Assembly (NCBI GenBank): GCA_963576785.1
Contig: OY756149.1
Coordinates: 310,001-374,000 of the forward strand
DNA: 64,000 bases
Direction: 5' to 3'
Source: Chlorophyllum brunneum
Taxonomy: Eukaryota; Basidiomycota; Agaricomycetes; Agaricales; Agaricaceae
Shown here: piece after piece, positions 36,965-48,929 of the stretch
Numbering within the stretch: position 1 is the first letter of the stretch
How the letters are laid out: each line of letters begins with the position of its first letter
The notes under the pieces: generated by a model
Told to the model about the DNA's origin: nothing
Databases searched by the model: none
The model's input: only the letters and a program-made list of their open reading frames with translations
Translations under genes and position numbers: made by a program

Positions 36965-38339
36965 AGTTTATAAATATACGGGACAACGAATCGAAAAGCT
37001 CCCTTCCCAGATATCTGGCGGGAACAATGAACAACGAATCTGGGCTCCGCATGCTGAAATAATCCTCTGTGGACACAGATCGTGAGACCGTTACCAGTAG
37101 CCGCATACTTCAAAAGCCAAGATGCGATTCTTCACCCACAGAGAATAACGGCATCCGAGGTATCCCTGTGGTTCCCAGAAAAAGCCACCGCCCAAGCGAT
37201 TGACCAAAATAAGGAGTGAAGCACCCCCTGCAGCCGGGTAGGCCTCACCCTGAGTCTCAGCCAACATTTCCTTTCTTCCTCTCCATCGTACGTCGTGTAG
37301 TATTTTCTACAGAGTTTACGCGATGCCTTCTTATCATGCTCCCATGTACTACATGATCTCGTGAGCCCTCGCCACACATCATGGGACCTCTTCTGCGCAA
37401 AATCCAAGCACCAACAATCCTGAAAACAAGGCAGCTGTTGATTTCTTGAGATGACTGCAATCATATTTGAGGGCCCTGGTACACAACTCTAGCCTTTGGC
37501 TCGGTCGCCATCCTTCCCCAACTCTCCTAGTCGGACAGTAGGGTTTGAGGGAAACTACGTCCAACGGACTAGATAGACTTTGGGTTTCGGTGCGCACTAG
37601 ACCGTGAGAGATATGCCGATGGGGGCAACGCGCAGCACTGATTTCGCGAAGCAGTTGTAGTGGAGCGTTGAGTTCTGAAGACGGAGAAAGAAGGCCCAAA
37701 CAACGCCTACTACTGTGTTGATCAGAGCACCTGAAGTCAACGCAAACATCACACCTTCCTTTCCGGGGAACCGGACCTGGGTCAGTAGTTCGGCCGTAGT
37801 TTCATAGATATTCCTTGGCAACTGACGGGAAATTCAAAACGAGGCTAAGAACGAAACGAACAAAATTGTGTATCATTGACCATGGTGAGTGTCATTCTTG
37901 GTTCTGTCTCTCAAAGAACGCTGAGAATCTGCCGAGCTTACCACCGACTACGCTTAATTTTATCCTCGTGTGACACAGGGAGGATACTCACAGTGCGAAG
38001 TGAGAACACGGATAACAAATTTTCCCACTATCAACTTGGATGTCTAGACCCGCGGAGGAACGGTCAACCCCCAACTTACTTCAAATGTAGAAACCGATCA
38101 AAACCAACAAACGAAAAAAACTACTAAGCGGTCTAGACAATTTCAATACAAAAATGCATAGGATTTGAGGTACGAGGGCATAAAAGGAAGCTGTCTTTGG
38201 AACAGTGAACGAAACGCCAAGCTCAGAAACGCTGATAAGCGAAGTGGTCATATCGAAAACATATATCATTGAATTGACGTACCTCGACCCCTGTTTATCG
38301 CTTACCGCCGGTAAAGCCGTCACACCATATTTAGAGTTG
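36965..38339. other. Intergenic; small orphan frame on the minus strand
   Basis: The only notable frame is at 37597-37821 on the minus strand (about 74 codons, with a hydrophobic middle), but it opens with TTG, not ATG, and no splice partner is evident. Other frames to 38350 are short. No gene is supported. Confidence 0.4.
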
Positions 38340-38510
38340 AGGTACCACATGGACCGCCGTCGTCGTCTCCTGTTCGCCCTCGGCAGTAATCATGTTATGT
38401 TGTTAGATTACCAAGTCGGTGTTAGACGCACGCTGGTGGTTCCTGCCAGTGGTCAGCGAAATTTCAAGTTCCTTCTGACGTGGGAATTCGAAAGGGATTA
38501 ACGCCCACTG
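38340..38510 (+). repeat. Head repeat of the NLR module, copy without NLR
   Basis: Contains gattaccaagtcggtgttagacg and agtggtcagcgaaatttcaagttccttctgacgtgggaattcgaaa, matching 17190-17280 before NLR A. Unlike the other heads, it is followed after about 120 bases by a tail repeat instead of an NLR gene. Confidence 0.65.
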
Positions 38511-38629
38511 GCTTGGAACGGAGCCACGTAGTTCCGAGTTGAAGATGAGTTCGTAAACATGAATTGTGAATGTTTGAGTGGGTGAGCAGGAATTTCATTA
38601 TCACGTTGACATAAATTTCGTCGGATGTG

Positions 38630-38900
38630 AAATTCCGTAACGAACGGCTTCAAGTTGGAGAGTCTGCTTGCTCAGACTGCTCTTGACATGAAAACTAACT
38701 CCATTCTTGGAACTACAATATGTGTATCAACCTCATTCCAACGCTCCATTTCAAATTCGACGACTAATACAAGAGGAAGAATGTTCCAAATATGGAAACA
38801 GGACAACTCTTCTCACTTATTCTGCGACAGCAGGTGCTGAAAATAAGACGTAAAGTATCTATGAAAAGAGAAAAATGAGGAAGATTATTCTTATAACCAC
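38630..38900. repeat. Tail repeat, module without NLR
   Basis: Matches 41690-42010 closely: attccgtaa, ctcattccaac, tcaaattcgacgactaatacaagag, gaatgttccaaatatg, then cttatt and the stretch gaaaagagaaaaatgaggaag. The same order occurs at 33600. Confidence 0.7.
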
Positions 38901-39084
38901 ATTGTATATGCGACGAATGGTCCATTTTCAAAACGATAGCTTCAGAAAGAGGGGTCCCAGAACAGAGTTACCCTCCCATGTTTCGGTAATTCCACATCCC
39001 GATTCACGTCCACTCACAACACGTACACAGAAAACTCAAGGTATTTAAATCAACAAATGAGCTTTCATGGCCTAACATATTTCG

Positions 39085-39235
39085 AGGGGGCAACTGTCTA
39101 CCGCAAGGTCATCAACTCATGGGATCCAACACCAACGCTTAGAACACCACCAGTGCCAAGTTAGTTAGGATGGTATGACCTACGAATGTACAGAGGAAGA
39201 GGGCAGCGGCAGCGGTGGGGATGTGGTCCCTGCAC
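39085..39235 (-). pseudogene. DUF1275 C-terminal scrap
   Basis: Matches 42200-42320 of the intact DUF1275 gene (gcaaggtcatcaact, gccaagtt-agttaggatgg). It codes the equivalent of the last membrane helices on the minus strand, with frame breaks. Nothing of the N-terminal half is present; the sequence runs into the upstream region of NLR D. Confidence 0.7.
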
Positions 39236-39535
39236 GTCAATGCTGGAATACCAGGAAGACGAAGATGGAAGCACTTGCAGGTTGAGTTGGCTACCGCTGG
39301 CTTTCACGATTCAGGTATCCTGGTTCTCAATGGCCTCCCAATCTCTCACTTTTGCACTGGTTTCAGTCCCCTGAGTGGTCGTGCTCTGGGTGCCCTTTTT
39401 TCTTGGCTCGGGTTGTATTATATAACTGGTGGCGTCTATAATAGCATTTCGATGCTGCATGTTGTCCACGTGTTGTGCAGACCTCTCTTTCAATCAAGAA
39501 CCAACGTCCACTTCGCTCTCACCGTCTACCCGCCG

Positions 39536-41489
39536 ATGCCGGTTCTGGAACAAAGCCAAGGGACGACCATCACAGGGGGTAACTTGATTGATGCATCACT
39601 CACGGTTATGCGCCCGATGCCAGTGAGTACCATTACACCATCACTCGATGCTGTTCTTGACGAAAAACGCATACAGGGAAGGGATCGGGTATTGAACTAC
39701 TCCTCGCGGCTTCTCTCCCACAAGCGATACACAATTCATATGCTCGCGATCCTCCAAAATGCCACCCAGGGACTCGAGAAAAATACATCCGGGACATCAC
39801 TGGTTGGGGCCCCGGTGAATGGGAGACACGGCAAGCACGCGCCCTGTGGGTGCAGGGTCCCGCAGGTGTCGGCAAATCTGCATTGGCCCAGACTTGCGTT
39901 GAGGGTATCGATGATTCTGGGAAGCTAGGCGCGACGTTCTTCTTCAAATGGGTGGGACGACCCAAAGAAGCTCCTGCCGACAATTGCATACCAACTCGCG
40001 ACGAGATATCCTGCCTACCGCGACCTCGTTGACGACATTGTCCTGCGCGACCGCCTTGTATTCGACAAGTCGATTGATGCCCAGTTCCGGGAGCTCCTCG
40101 TGAAACCGCTCCGCGAGTTGAGCGCTAAAGGTCAAGGTGTGGGGATGGACGCGATCATCATCGTCGATGGCCTTGATGAATGCAAGACCGAGACTGCTCA
40201 GGTCCTCGTCATCGAGCTTGTCACTACATCCATTCGTGACCAGACGACGCCTTTCTTGTGGGCATTCTTCAGCCGACCAGAGCCCCACATTGCCGCAGTC
40301 TTTTCATTAGAGGTAGACAAGAAGGTTTCATGGCAGCTCACACTCCCAGTATCCCGTGGTGCTGATAGCGACATTGAAGCGTACCTTCGTGGCAGCTTCA
40401 AGAAGATCCTTGCAAAATATGGTCTTCCCCCTGAAACGGCCTGGCCATCCAATGAGGATATTCGTTCCCTTGTTGACCAGTCCTCGGGGTTGTTCGTTTA
40501 TGCGACTACCATTATCCGGTACATTAGTGGCGACACTGGTGTTGGGCATGAGCAGCGACTGCGGGTAGTATTGAAACTAGGCGAAAAGGTTGCTAGATCG
40601 GATAGCAGCCCATTGTCGAAGTTGGATGAGTTCTACATATTGATCATGAAGCAGATACCGAAAGCAGTTCTTCCGACTACTCTATCACTGCTCTACCTTC
40701 ATCTTCATAAACCTACCAACCTTCTTGGTCGTGAACCCGTCCGGCACAACTGTTCGGCGCTTGGTCTCTCATTAACCGATTTCCATGCATCCACCAGTAA
40801 CATTCGCTCTGTCCTCAATATAAAGAAATCCCCCCAAGGGATTCCTATCTACCTTCAGTTCTACCACGCATCATTCACCGACTTCCTCTCCGACGCAACT
40901 AGATCAGGCTCAGAATTTTGTATCGAATCGCTAGAAAATCGTCAACGGTGCCTGACAGCAATCGTCAATACCTTGTACCATGCTTCAATTAGTAACGGTG
41001 GGTGCCCATTATACCACTGAATGATTACTTACCATGGTTTCTTTACCTAGCCAATATCTTGCCTTGGCCCGGTTCAGATATAGAAGTGGACTATGCGATA
41101 ATGTTCCCATACTTTTTCGAACTCGTAGTACAGCGTGATGTACATCTAGGGAAGGATATATTACAACGACTCTCACAGTTCAACTGGAGTCGGTGGGTGT
41201 CGGGGGGCGGCTTTTATCTAGAGGACTTCAAGAAAGGCATGGACAAGGTTCGCGATGAAGTTGTGGTATTGGCACTTGCTGTTACTAATTAGAATACTAG
41301 ATACCTTGGCGCTGGCGCTCTAAAATTATCCGTCCACTCCGCAGTGGGCTTCTCGATGTGTTACTGCAGACATGGCAGCATAAGTGTATACGGGATTATA
41401 TTGTTGGAAGAGGGAGCAATGAAGCCTTGTTAGAGGTGCATGGAAGTCGTATTGTTTATCTCAAGCCTAGGAGCTCTATTGAGCTTTAA
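39536..41489 (+). pseudogene. NACHT NTPase copy D, single frameshift
   Basis: All four family exons are recognisable. The first exon (M-P-V-L-E-Q-S ... L-I-D-A-S) is followed by Walker A G-P-A-G-V-G-K-S-A, then a net loss of 8 bases at about 39947 relative to A, F and G. The loss removes H-R-P and shifts the frame. Downstream, the second frame is open for about 300 codons through Walker B (I-I-I-V-D-G-L-D-E-C), F-S-R-P-E-P-H, Y-H-A-S-F-T-D-F-L and the C-terminal domain, to a TAA at 41487-41489. The loss is the only clear lesion, so inactivation looks recent. A sequencing error or rare allele cannot be excluded. The third donor is GTTCGC rather than GTATGT. Confidence 0.8.
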
Positions 41490-41559
41490 TACTAACATGT
41501 CAGCGAGTTCGTGTGTGTCTGTACGTGGGATAGAGAATTCATTATCGAATTTTTGTGAT

Positions 41560-42010
41560 GAGCGGCAGGAGGATCAGTCCAACTTGTTTCAATGACATTA
41601 TGTCCGGCACTCTGCCCCCCAAATTCAATTCGATAATTGATAAACGTGCAGCTCGTATGATTGGGTGTGATAGGAATTTCATTACCTCGTTCATATATTC
41701 AATTTCATCGGACTCCGTAATAAACAAAAATCCACTTGCTCCCGAACAATGACGTCACTCTTCGAAGTATATGCATATCAACCTCGTTCCAACACCTTCA
41801 CTTCAAATTTGCCAATGAGTACTTAATACAAGAGTAAGAATGTTCTAAAATATGCCAAAAAATAAAACAAAAACCCCCCAAACAACTCGTATGACTTATT
41901 CTATATGATAGCAGTTTGTCGAAAACAAGAACCAAGTTCAAGGTATCTATTGAAAAAGAGAAGAAAAAAAATGAGGAAAAAACTATCCTTATAAAAACCA
42001 CATTTTAGAT
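41560..42010. repeat. Tail repeat of the NLR module, copy D
   Basis: Lies between NLR D and the intact DUF1275 gene, colinear with 38630-38900 and 33600-33860. Includes tatcaacctcgttccaac and aatacaagagtaagaatgttc. Confidence 0.65.
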
Positions 42011-42170
42011 GCGAAGAATAGTTTATATTTCAGGATGATTGATTTGGAGAAATTGATATATTACCCTCTCAGGTTTTTGAATTCCGACCCCACGTCACCA
42101 CGGATGCGCAGACCAAATGAGAACCGCCCCTTCCCAAAAAAACCAAGATTTTAGAGCATGCATATGAACC

Positions 42171-43230
42171 TCATGACCTGATGGGTTTGGAAGGGACGAA
42201 TATCCACTGCAAGGTCATCAACACACGGAATCCGACGCCGACACCTAGGGCGCCAGCGGTACCAAGTTTTGCTAGGATGGCACGACCTGCAAAGGCACCG
42301 ATGAAAAGGGCACCGGCGGCGATGAGACGATGATCGCGGGACATGACACGTTTGCGAATGCTGAAGAGACCAGGGTCGGTGACGAGTTCGACCCAGACGG
42401 TCGTTAGTACAACTAGATGAAATATATGAGTAAGATGGATGTATATGGTATATAGACCAAAAAACGATACGCACTAGTTGTTCCGAATTGCGTGTTTAAC
42501 CTTTTGCCAAGTATACCCTGCACACCCAAACTAGCACTCATAAAGGCCAATCCGACAAATGTCAATGCGTTGGTCCATGCAGGATTGTCTCTCTCGTCTG
42601 CGATACCCGGTTGACCCGATTTCCAAAAGGCGATGGCGCCGGCCATTGTTAAGAGTGCTTGTACGAATGTTCCTAGGATGAGCCAGATGCGTTTATGTGG
42701 ACCGATTTTATCACCGATACGACCGAAGAAGGAACCGGCTTGGAAGGCGAGGAGGGAACATAGAGCTTGTTGATCTGCTTTGTGGAAGGATTGGTCACGG
42801 AATCCTGGAGTACCTTCGAAGAGACGAGCGAGGGCGAGAGCAAGCTGTGTGAGGTGTGTGTGAGTAGTTGTGACAGGGACGATGACGATGATGAAACACA
42901 CCTGAGCAAAGTTTCCGGTTTGGAAACCACACCATACGAAGATGGCTGAGAAAGAGATAACATCGCTGGAAAAGAACCAGAGACGGTGAGAACGACAATG
43001 GTGAATGAGGAAAAAATGGCGCACATGTATCCAGTCATGAAACAATACGCAGCGAGGGGACCCGTGGTTTGTTTGGGGTCGACGTCCTGCATAAGATACT
43101 GCCATAGCGAAACGGACTGGTTTCGTGCGTTACGCTCCATATCCTTCTCAGAGTTCCTGCTTCTGAGGTCTGTATCCTGCGACGATGATGACGACTTTGT
43201 CGCGGCCTCCTTAGCCTTCTGATTTGACAT
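42171..43230 (-). CDS. DUF1275 (YoaK-type) membrane protein
   Basis: Predicted integral membrane protein of 293 residues from four exons: 43025-43230, 42902-42965, 42475-42844 and 42171-42412. The polar N-terminus leads into A-Y-C-F-M-T-G-Y-I-D. Removal of the first intron restores the family segment D-V-I-S-F-S-A-I-F-V-W-C-G-F-Q-T-G-N. Then come L-A-L-A-R-L-F, six or so hydrophobic segments, and the C-terminal W-I-F-V-P-S-K-P-I-R-S. The biochemical role of DUF1275 proteins is not established. The gene is convergent with NLR D, and broken relatives hold the same position next to A, C and E. Splice phases all agree, so this is the one apparently working copy in the window. Confidence 0.9.
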
Positions 43231-44935
43231 GATGAAAAGAGGATGAAAATGAAAAAAAAAGTGGATGAGGGAGGAGGCGGGATAAGAGTGTGAAAAGGAG
43301 AGACAGTATTTCAGGGGGAGGGGAATGAATGAATGTGGTAGTTACAAGCGAAAACACACGAGATCCTTGGCAGCCCAAGGTCCTCCGCTATTGCTGGGGC
43401 TATGCGGAAGCCCGGTTCGGCGACTCGGAGCTAAGTGCTGTGGTTCTGGGATAATTGTTCCCAGCTCTTAACGCCGATTTTGCGCGGGGAGATTCTTGGC
43501 ACGTTGCGTGCACTGCTCCGGCAAGAATGAGGGGAAGGAGAGGAGAGGAGTTGGGCTGGATTAGAGGACTAGGTAGAGTTAGGACAAGTGGAGGGAGGGT
43601 TGTGCGCTAGAAGACTGCTTTTCTGTGTTTTTAGGTCTCCGTCTTACGTTGTCTAATGTCAACAACATTTGTCATCGCCATCATATGTTTTGTTTCTCGA
43701 CATCCCTTGCAACACACATATCCTGGCTGGTCGTGTTTCGTCTCCCTCAGCAACAACAATCATTTCCTGTTCCAGCCCCATGATGGCCTCTGAATATTCA
43801 ATATTCACCAATCCAACATCCATCCACTCCTCCGCACAAACTACGCCCACCTCCGATAAACAAGACTCTCGGTCCAATAAATCAGCTTCGGGATTTCGCT
43901 TGACACATGTGCACCAAATTCTGTTCTAGCCGACCATCTCGCAATTCTCCCAACTCGGTCCTTCTCCTTTACGCGACTTTTGCTTATAACCGACTCTTGT
44001 ACGCCAAAACATAAAGCTTGGCTTCTATCCTTCGCTACCCCCCTCCCCCCTGGCAACTTTTACTCTCTTTTTTTTTTTCGTACGTGTCTAGAGCGTCTAA
44101 GTGTTACTTATCCCACCCTGTCGATATACATAACGGATCAAACTTCTCTTGGCAGTTCTTCCACTCTAAACAAAGCTTCTGGTTCTTACCGAACCTGTTA
44201 TTATCACACTGTATATGACAGCTCGAACGTGTTGATGACTCTTCTGCATGGTATGCGGGCGCCTGTTCATAGGGTCGGACGTCGGGTCTCAAGGTTTATA
44301 TGCTTGGAAATGCTTTGCAGAACCACGTTCAACACTAAGTCGTCTACCGAGCCTCTGGGCGATAACAAATCCCTCACTCACAGTTTACTTGGCGTAATTT
44401 CCACGGACAGAAACACCGAGCGCACTGCATGCTAAGCCCGCCTTCACGCGATTTATTCCCACGACTACACTGGTGAGCGGGTTCGTAAAATCCAGTCTAA
44501 TTGTGCCGAGCATTCTTCACCGCATCGTGTCGGCCATGCGGATGTGAGGCGGTTCTTGGCCTTGACTCGCAAGTCTTGTCGAACGCTCATGCTCCGCTCA
44601 AAACCAGCACCATATTTGACGCTAACAAACGAAATTACGAACGTAGTTCATAAATTCACGGCCTGCATCCGAATGCTTGGCATATCTGTACAAGCATCGG
44701 TCCGTCCTTAGCTGAACGCTTATGTTATTTGCGGAAACATATGTGAAAGCGAAAATGGTCCAAGTATCCTGTTAGAAGCCATGGAATACTAAACATTGGG
44801 TATTAAGATGTACAGGTCCAAGACCTGCAAGAACGCATCGAGGAACTTGAGTCCTTATGCAAAGAAAAGTAAAGAGTCGGAAATGCAAAAATCACGCGAT
44901 AGTACTCGTATCACGAAGTAAACACCATAATATCC
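43231..44935. other. Intergenic between DUF1275 and P450
   Basis: Holds the DUF1275 promoter and 1.7 kb with short frames only. None carries family features. Confidence 0.5.
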
Positions 44936-47246
44936 TCAAAGAGTCTCAAACTCCTGTTCAAGAACCGCCGAACGAATAGCGCGGACATGTTGTTCCGAAC
45001 GCGGTTTGATCGAACACTTGAACGGTTTCGGCACACTTTTTTCGAAAAACCAATCAGCTCAAAAAAAAAAACAACAAAGAAATGGACAAAAAAAGAACAT
45101 ACATAACGAGTGCAGATGCATATTCGTGAGTGGGTTCAACAACATTACCATCTTCATCCACTGCCTTTTTGATATCAAAGCAATATATGATCGAAGCAAG
45201 AGCGATCCAGACAGCAGAGAATGCCATATAACGACCGGGACAAATCCTTCGACCGAAACCGAAACAAGCATATCTGGGATCACGAACGGTTTTGTCGATT
45301 TTACCTTCTTTTGTGAGGAAACGTTCTGGTCTGAAAGTGAATGGGTCGGGATAGACTTTTTCGTCATGAAGTATGGCCCTGTCGGATTAAAACAGTGGGT
45401 TTTTGATGTTTCGTGAAGGGGAGAATAATGACAAACCAAGCGTTGGGGATTACGATGGAACCTTTGGGAAGTCTGTATCCTTTGTATTCGTCATCGACTT
45501 GAAGGTACCTAGGGACGGCAATTGGTACAACGTCTCTCCAGCGAAGAACTTCCATGGTGATGGCTGTGATATAAGGTAAGCTCTCTTCATCGTCAAAGTC
45601 GGGTAAATGTCCAGGTTTGACGATAGCGTCGAGTTCGGCTTGTGCCCTCCTGAGGATCGCCGGATTTTCGAGTAGGCCGAGGATACAGGATGAGACGGCT
45701 GAGACTGTCTAAGGAAGAGTACTTGAGCAAAGGTAAGGTGCAAGTAAATGTAGTAAGCATACAGTGTCAGATCCAGCTGGGGAAACAATCAGTGAAGGGA
45801 TTCTGGATAATAATAATCGCATGTAAACATACCAGCATACATAGTTCCAGCACTTCCACGAATAATATCCTCCCGATACGCTTCATCCTTCGTCCCTTCT
45901 TCAACCTTTTGCAACCCATACGAAGTAAACGACGGTTTCGCCTTTCCTTCCGCCTACACCAAATTCAATACCCCCAAAACCCACAAAATACAATAATAAT
46001 AAAAACTTACAATCAACTTCTTCGCAGCATCAAATGGCATATCAATCATACTCATAGCGAGTTTAGCCCATTCCTTAGCCTTCTTTTGGAATCCAGCTCC
46101 TGGCATCCATTCAGGAACGTATTTCAATATAGGTAACATGTCGACGAGGAATGTTCCTGGAACGGCTGCAACTGCGAGTGGATGTACTCCACGGACAGCA
46201 GTTTGGATGTATGGGTCGTCTTTTTGTTGGATATCGATACCATATGCGATGGACATGATGGTTTCACCAGCCATGCTTTTTTTAAAAAGTTAGATGGAGA
46301 GTAGGTGAGTGGTGGAGAGGGAACTTACTATCTGACGTTCTCGACGATGTTATCTGGGTTGTTGAGGAATCGCTCGAGGAGGTTGTGAGTTGCTTTGATT
46401 TCGTGTGGACGGAATCGGAGAGCTGCAGTTGGGTGGAGGAGCTGATGCATCAACCTACGGTTCTTGCGCCTGTTGATATATTTTCGTTAATGCTCGTTTC
46501 TAATTTTTCGACGGCTGATGGCGCACCAGTAGTCACCTAGGGGTCGGACATGTCAGGGCTGGACCGATACTATAGAGTTAAGAAAACCTACCGTAAGGCA
46601 TGAAAGCAACATTAAACGACCTATTGTATATGAAATTAGTTGTAGGCATTGTCGAGAAATGGCGTATTACTCACCATTTCATCTAGATTATCCAGAGTAC
46701 GTCCAGGTAAACAATTAGAATATCGCTGTCAGTTAACTACGCACCAACTCATCTGCAAACGCGAAATTAGAGAACATAAAAGTATCAGAAAATACGAAAC
46801 TCACTTATCATGGGCATTCTCGCTCTGATGTCAAGGGTTAATATATTACGACGACCTCAGTACTGTATGAGAATCACGCGCACCTGTCAGAGTAAATCGA
46901 AGACCGGCGCTCCATGAGCTCAAGAACAGCTTCAGGAGAGTCGAGGACAATGAGATTCGTGCCCATAACCGAAACATGCAAGATATCGGTGTCTATAATA
47001 ATGAAGAACAGTTCATCCTAATTGAACTTCTGAGGGAAATAGAGGCGACGCACTGAGCTTCTTGGACCACTCATGATAAGTCTTCCATTCAAACTCTGTT
47101 GGCATCTCCAACAAATTTCCTATAACCGGCCATCCCTTCGGACCAGGCGGAAGCGGGAGCGAATCGTATGGATTCGGTTTCTTGAAGTAAAAGTAGACTG
47201 CTAGAAGAAACGACGAGACACTGAGGTAAAGATCGAGTGAACCCAT
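44936..47246 (-). CDS. Cytochrome P450 monooxygenase (second paralogue)
   Basis: Same P450 group as the gene at 19.8 kb. The N-terminal membrane segment (L-Y-L-S-V-S-S-F-L-L-A-V-Y-F) is followed by the hinge L-P-L-P-P-G-P-K-G-W-P-V-I-G-N. The I-helix is A-G-S-D-T, with an intron directly after the Thr codon. Next are E-V-L-R-W, F-R-P-E-R-F and the heme loop C-F-G-F-G-R-R-I-C-P-G. The last intron (near 45030-45125) joins S-A-L-V to V-P-K-P-F-K-C-S-I-K-P-R-S, and the gene stops at 44936. About ten exons. I chose the ATG at 47246 because the membrane segment follows directly; an in-frame codon 84 bases upstream adds an unlikely leader. Substrate unknown. All catalytic motifs are present. Confidence 0.9.
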
Positions 47247-47969
47247 GTCTGCAGACAGACTGAGATGGAGAATAACACAATGGAGACCGTAACCGGTTGA
47301 GGGATGAGGGGAGAAAAAAAAAGTTGACAAGACAGGATGGGGAGTTTAGTTTTTTATATTGGTTGGTAGCCAATTCATATATTTACATCGTGGGGAGCTT
47401 GTGCAAAGGCGGCAACTACGAACCTGGAATATGGCAGGGTAGCTGGTTTACGTATGTCATCCGAAAACAGGGGGCGGAAACATTCGATCCTCACTACATA
47501 ACTTCTCACAACTACAGTTGGAGATTAACTATCAAAGAGGAAGACGCGCTGATGCACAATCCCCCTCTCTAATATTCCAATTCCAACAAACGAGCAACAT
47601 TACCATGGCGGACTTGCTTACACCTGCGTCGGAAACTCAAGACGTAATGGACCCTGCAGCTATTGAATTTTCGGCCGCCAGCTGGCAGGGGGGTGGTTTG
47701 TTCCCGTCACTATCATTATGGCACCTCAGGACACAGAAAAATCCAACTCACTATCGAGCAAGTTGACGACGACGCGTTTCTTATATGGGAATGATCATAA
47801 ACATCTTCTTTGAGGTGAGTCGGATGAGTGTACTCAGCGTCAATGACTACACTACACAAGCTTGTATCACCCTTGAAAAGGTTTAGTACATGTCATAGAA
47901 TCAGGGTTGATGGAGGTCAAATTATTCCTCTCCTTCTCCACAACATCAGCATTGCTATTTTGGGGTGAG
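47247..47969. other. Intergenic; possible orphan first exon
   Basis: An ATG at 47605 in good context opens a 54-codon frame (M-A-D-L-L-T-P-A-S), but no continuing exon can be recognised. Otherwise nothing is seen. Confidence 0.35.
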
Positions 47970-48440
47970 CCGTATGCAGGGCAACAAGTCCATCCGGGTT
48001 TACATAGGGACTCGAGCCGACCTGCCGACACGTTCATATTGCCATAATTGAGACCACGTTATCGACGCGTCTCCAATGCTCTTCTGTGCTTTGCACTCAT
48101 CAATTAACCTGGTATAAGATTAACATGCAAAGGCCCAGGAAAACAAAACACTGTTAAGTGTTTGTAGAGCTGGCGAAAGTTGTCATACACACAGTGGAGG
48201 GGACCAATACGACACACGAGATGAATACTCCAAGGTTCAGCCAATCATCATATGCGCTACTAATAAGATGTCTTATGCCGTGGACGCAACCTGCAGCGGT
48301 GCGTGTTGTGGTATGGCTCACCTCAAGAACTCGCGATTGATCATAACTCGAGGACACGGCACACCTATCTTACTCTCGCCAGCTGATTGTCTCCCAGCCT
48401 TCCCAATCCCCCGTGCCCCGACGAGTCCCCATTGGAGACT
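47970..48440 (-). pseudogene. Duplicated CSN5 3' end plus downstream flank
   Basis: Colinear with 61480-61930, the last exons and 3' flank of CSN5. Shared stretches include aacatgcaaaggcc, gagctggcg, acgacacac, actcca, caaccaat and ggacac. The region matching the CSN5 C-terminal exon has several indels and no usable frame. It is an old duplicate, about 13 kb from its source, and carries only the end of the gene. Confidence 0.6.
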
Positions 48441-48556
48441 GCTGAGCAGCGACACAACATCCAGGAGCGATGTCATCGACGACCAGTAGTACGTGTTTCG
48501 CCGCCGTCTCCGTCACGACCCCGCCCACCATAACTCTCCTCGTCTCTTCGACGGTA

Positions 48557-48676
48557 TGTGATGTCGGATCCCGCATGTTGATGTCCCTCCAGTGGATATT
48601 TGTGCCTCCTACCCGTTGTGATGTCGGATCCCGCATGTTGATGTCCCTCCAGTGGATATTTGTGCCTCCTACCCGT
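48557..48676 (+). pseudogene. DUF1275 C-terminal scrap, exactly duplicated in tandem
   Basis: Two identical 60-bp units (48557-48616 and 48617-48676). Each reads on the plus strand as G-S-R-M-L-M-S-L-Q-W-I-F-V-P-P-T-R, matching G-F-R-V-L-M-T-L-Q-W-I-F-V-P-S-K at the end of the intact DUF1275 protein. A TAG follows the second unit. Position and orientation make it convergent with NLR E. Confidence 0.75.
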
Positions 48677-48929
48677 TAGGTCGTGAGGCTCCCGTGTTCA
48701 TTAAAATTAGACGATTCTCGCATCTGGGTGCTCAGTTTTGTCTCTTTTATAGGTACCGTCTTTACCAATTGTCGAATCGACTGACGAGTTGTAACGAGGC
48801 TGATATGGATGTGCCATGTCATGTCAAGAACAAATCGAGTGCTTGAACAAGGGAGCTGACTCTTGCCGTTCATTTCGAGATAATGAAATTCTTAATACAC
48901 ATACAGACTCACACCGATATACTCGTCTC

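Noticed and set aside
37597..37821. Small hydrophobic minus-strand frame
   Set aside because: It opens with TTG, has no splice partner and no recognisable relatives. Kept only as a note in the intergenic entry.
47605..47766. Possible 54-codon gene starting M-A-D-L-L-T-P-A-S
   Set aside because: No continuing exon or relative is recognised, so it cannot be told from chance.
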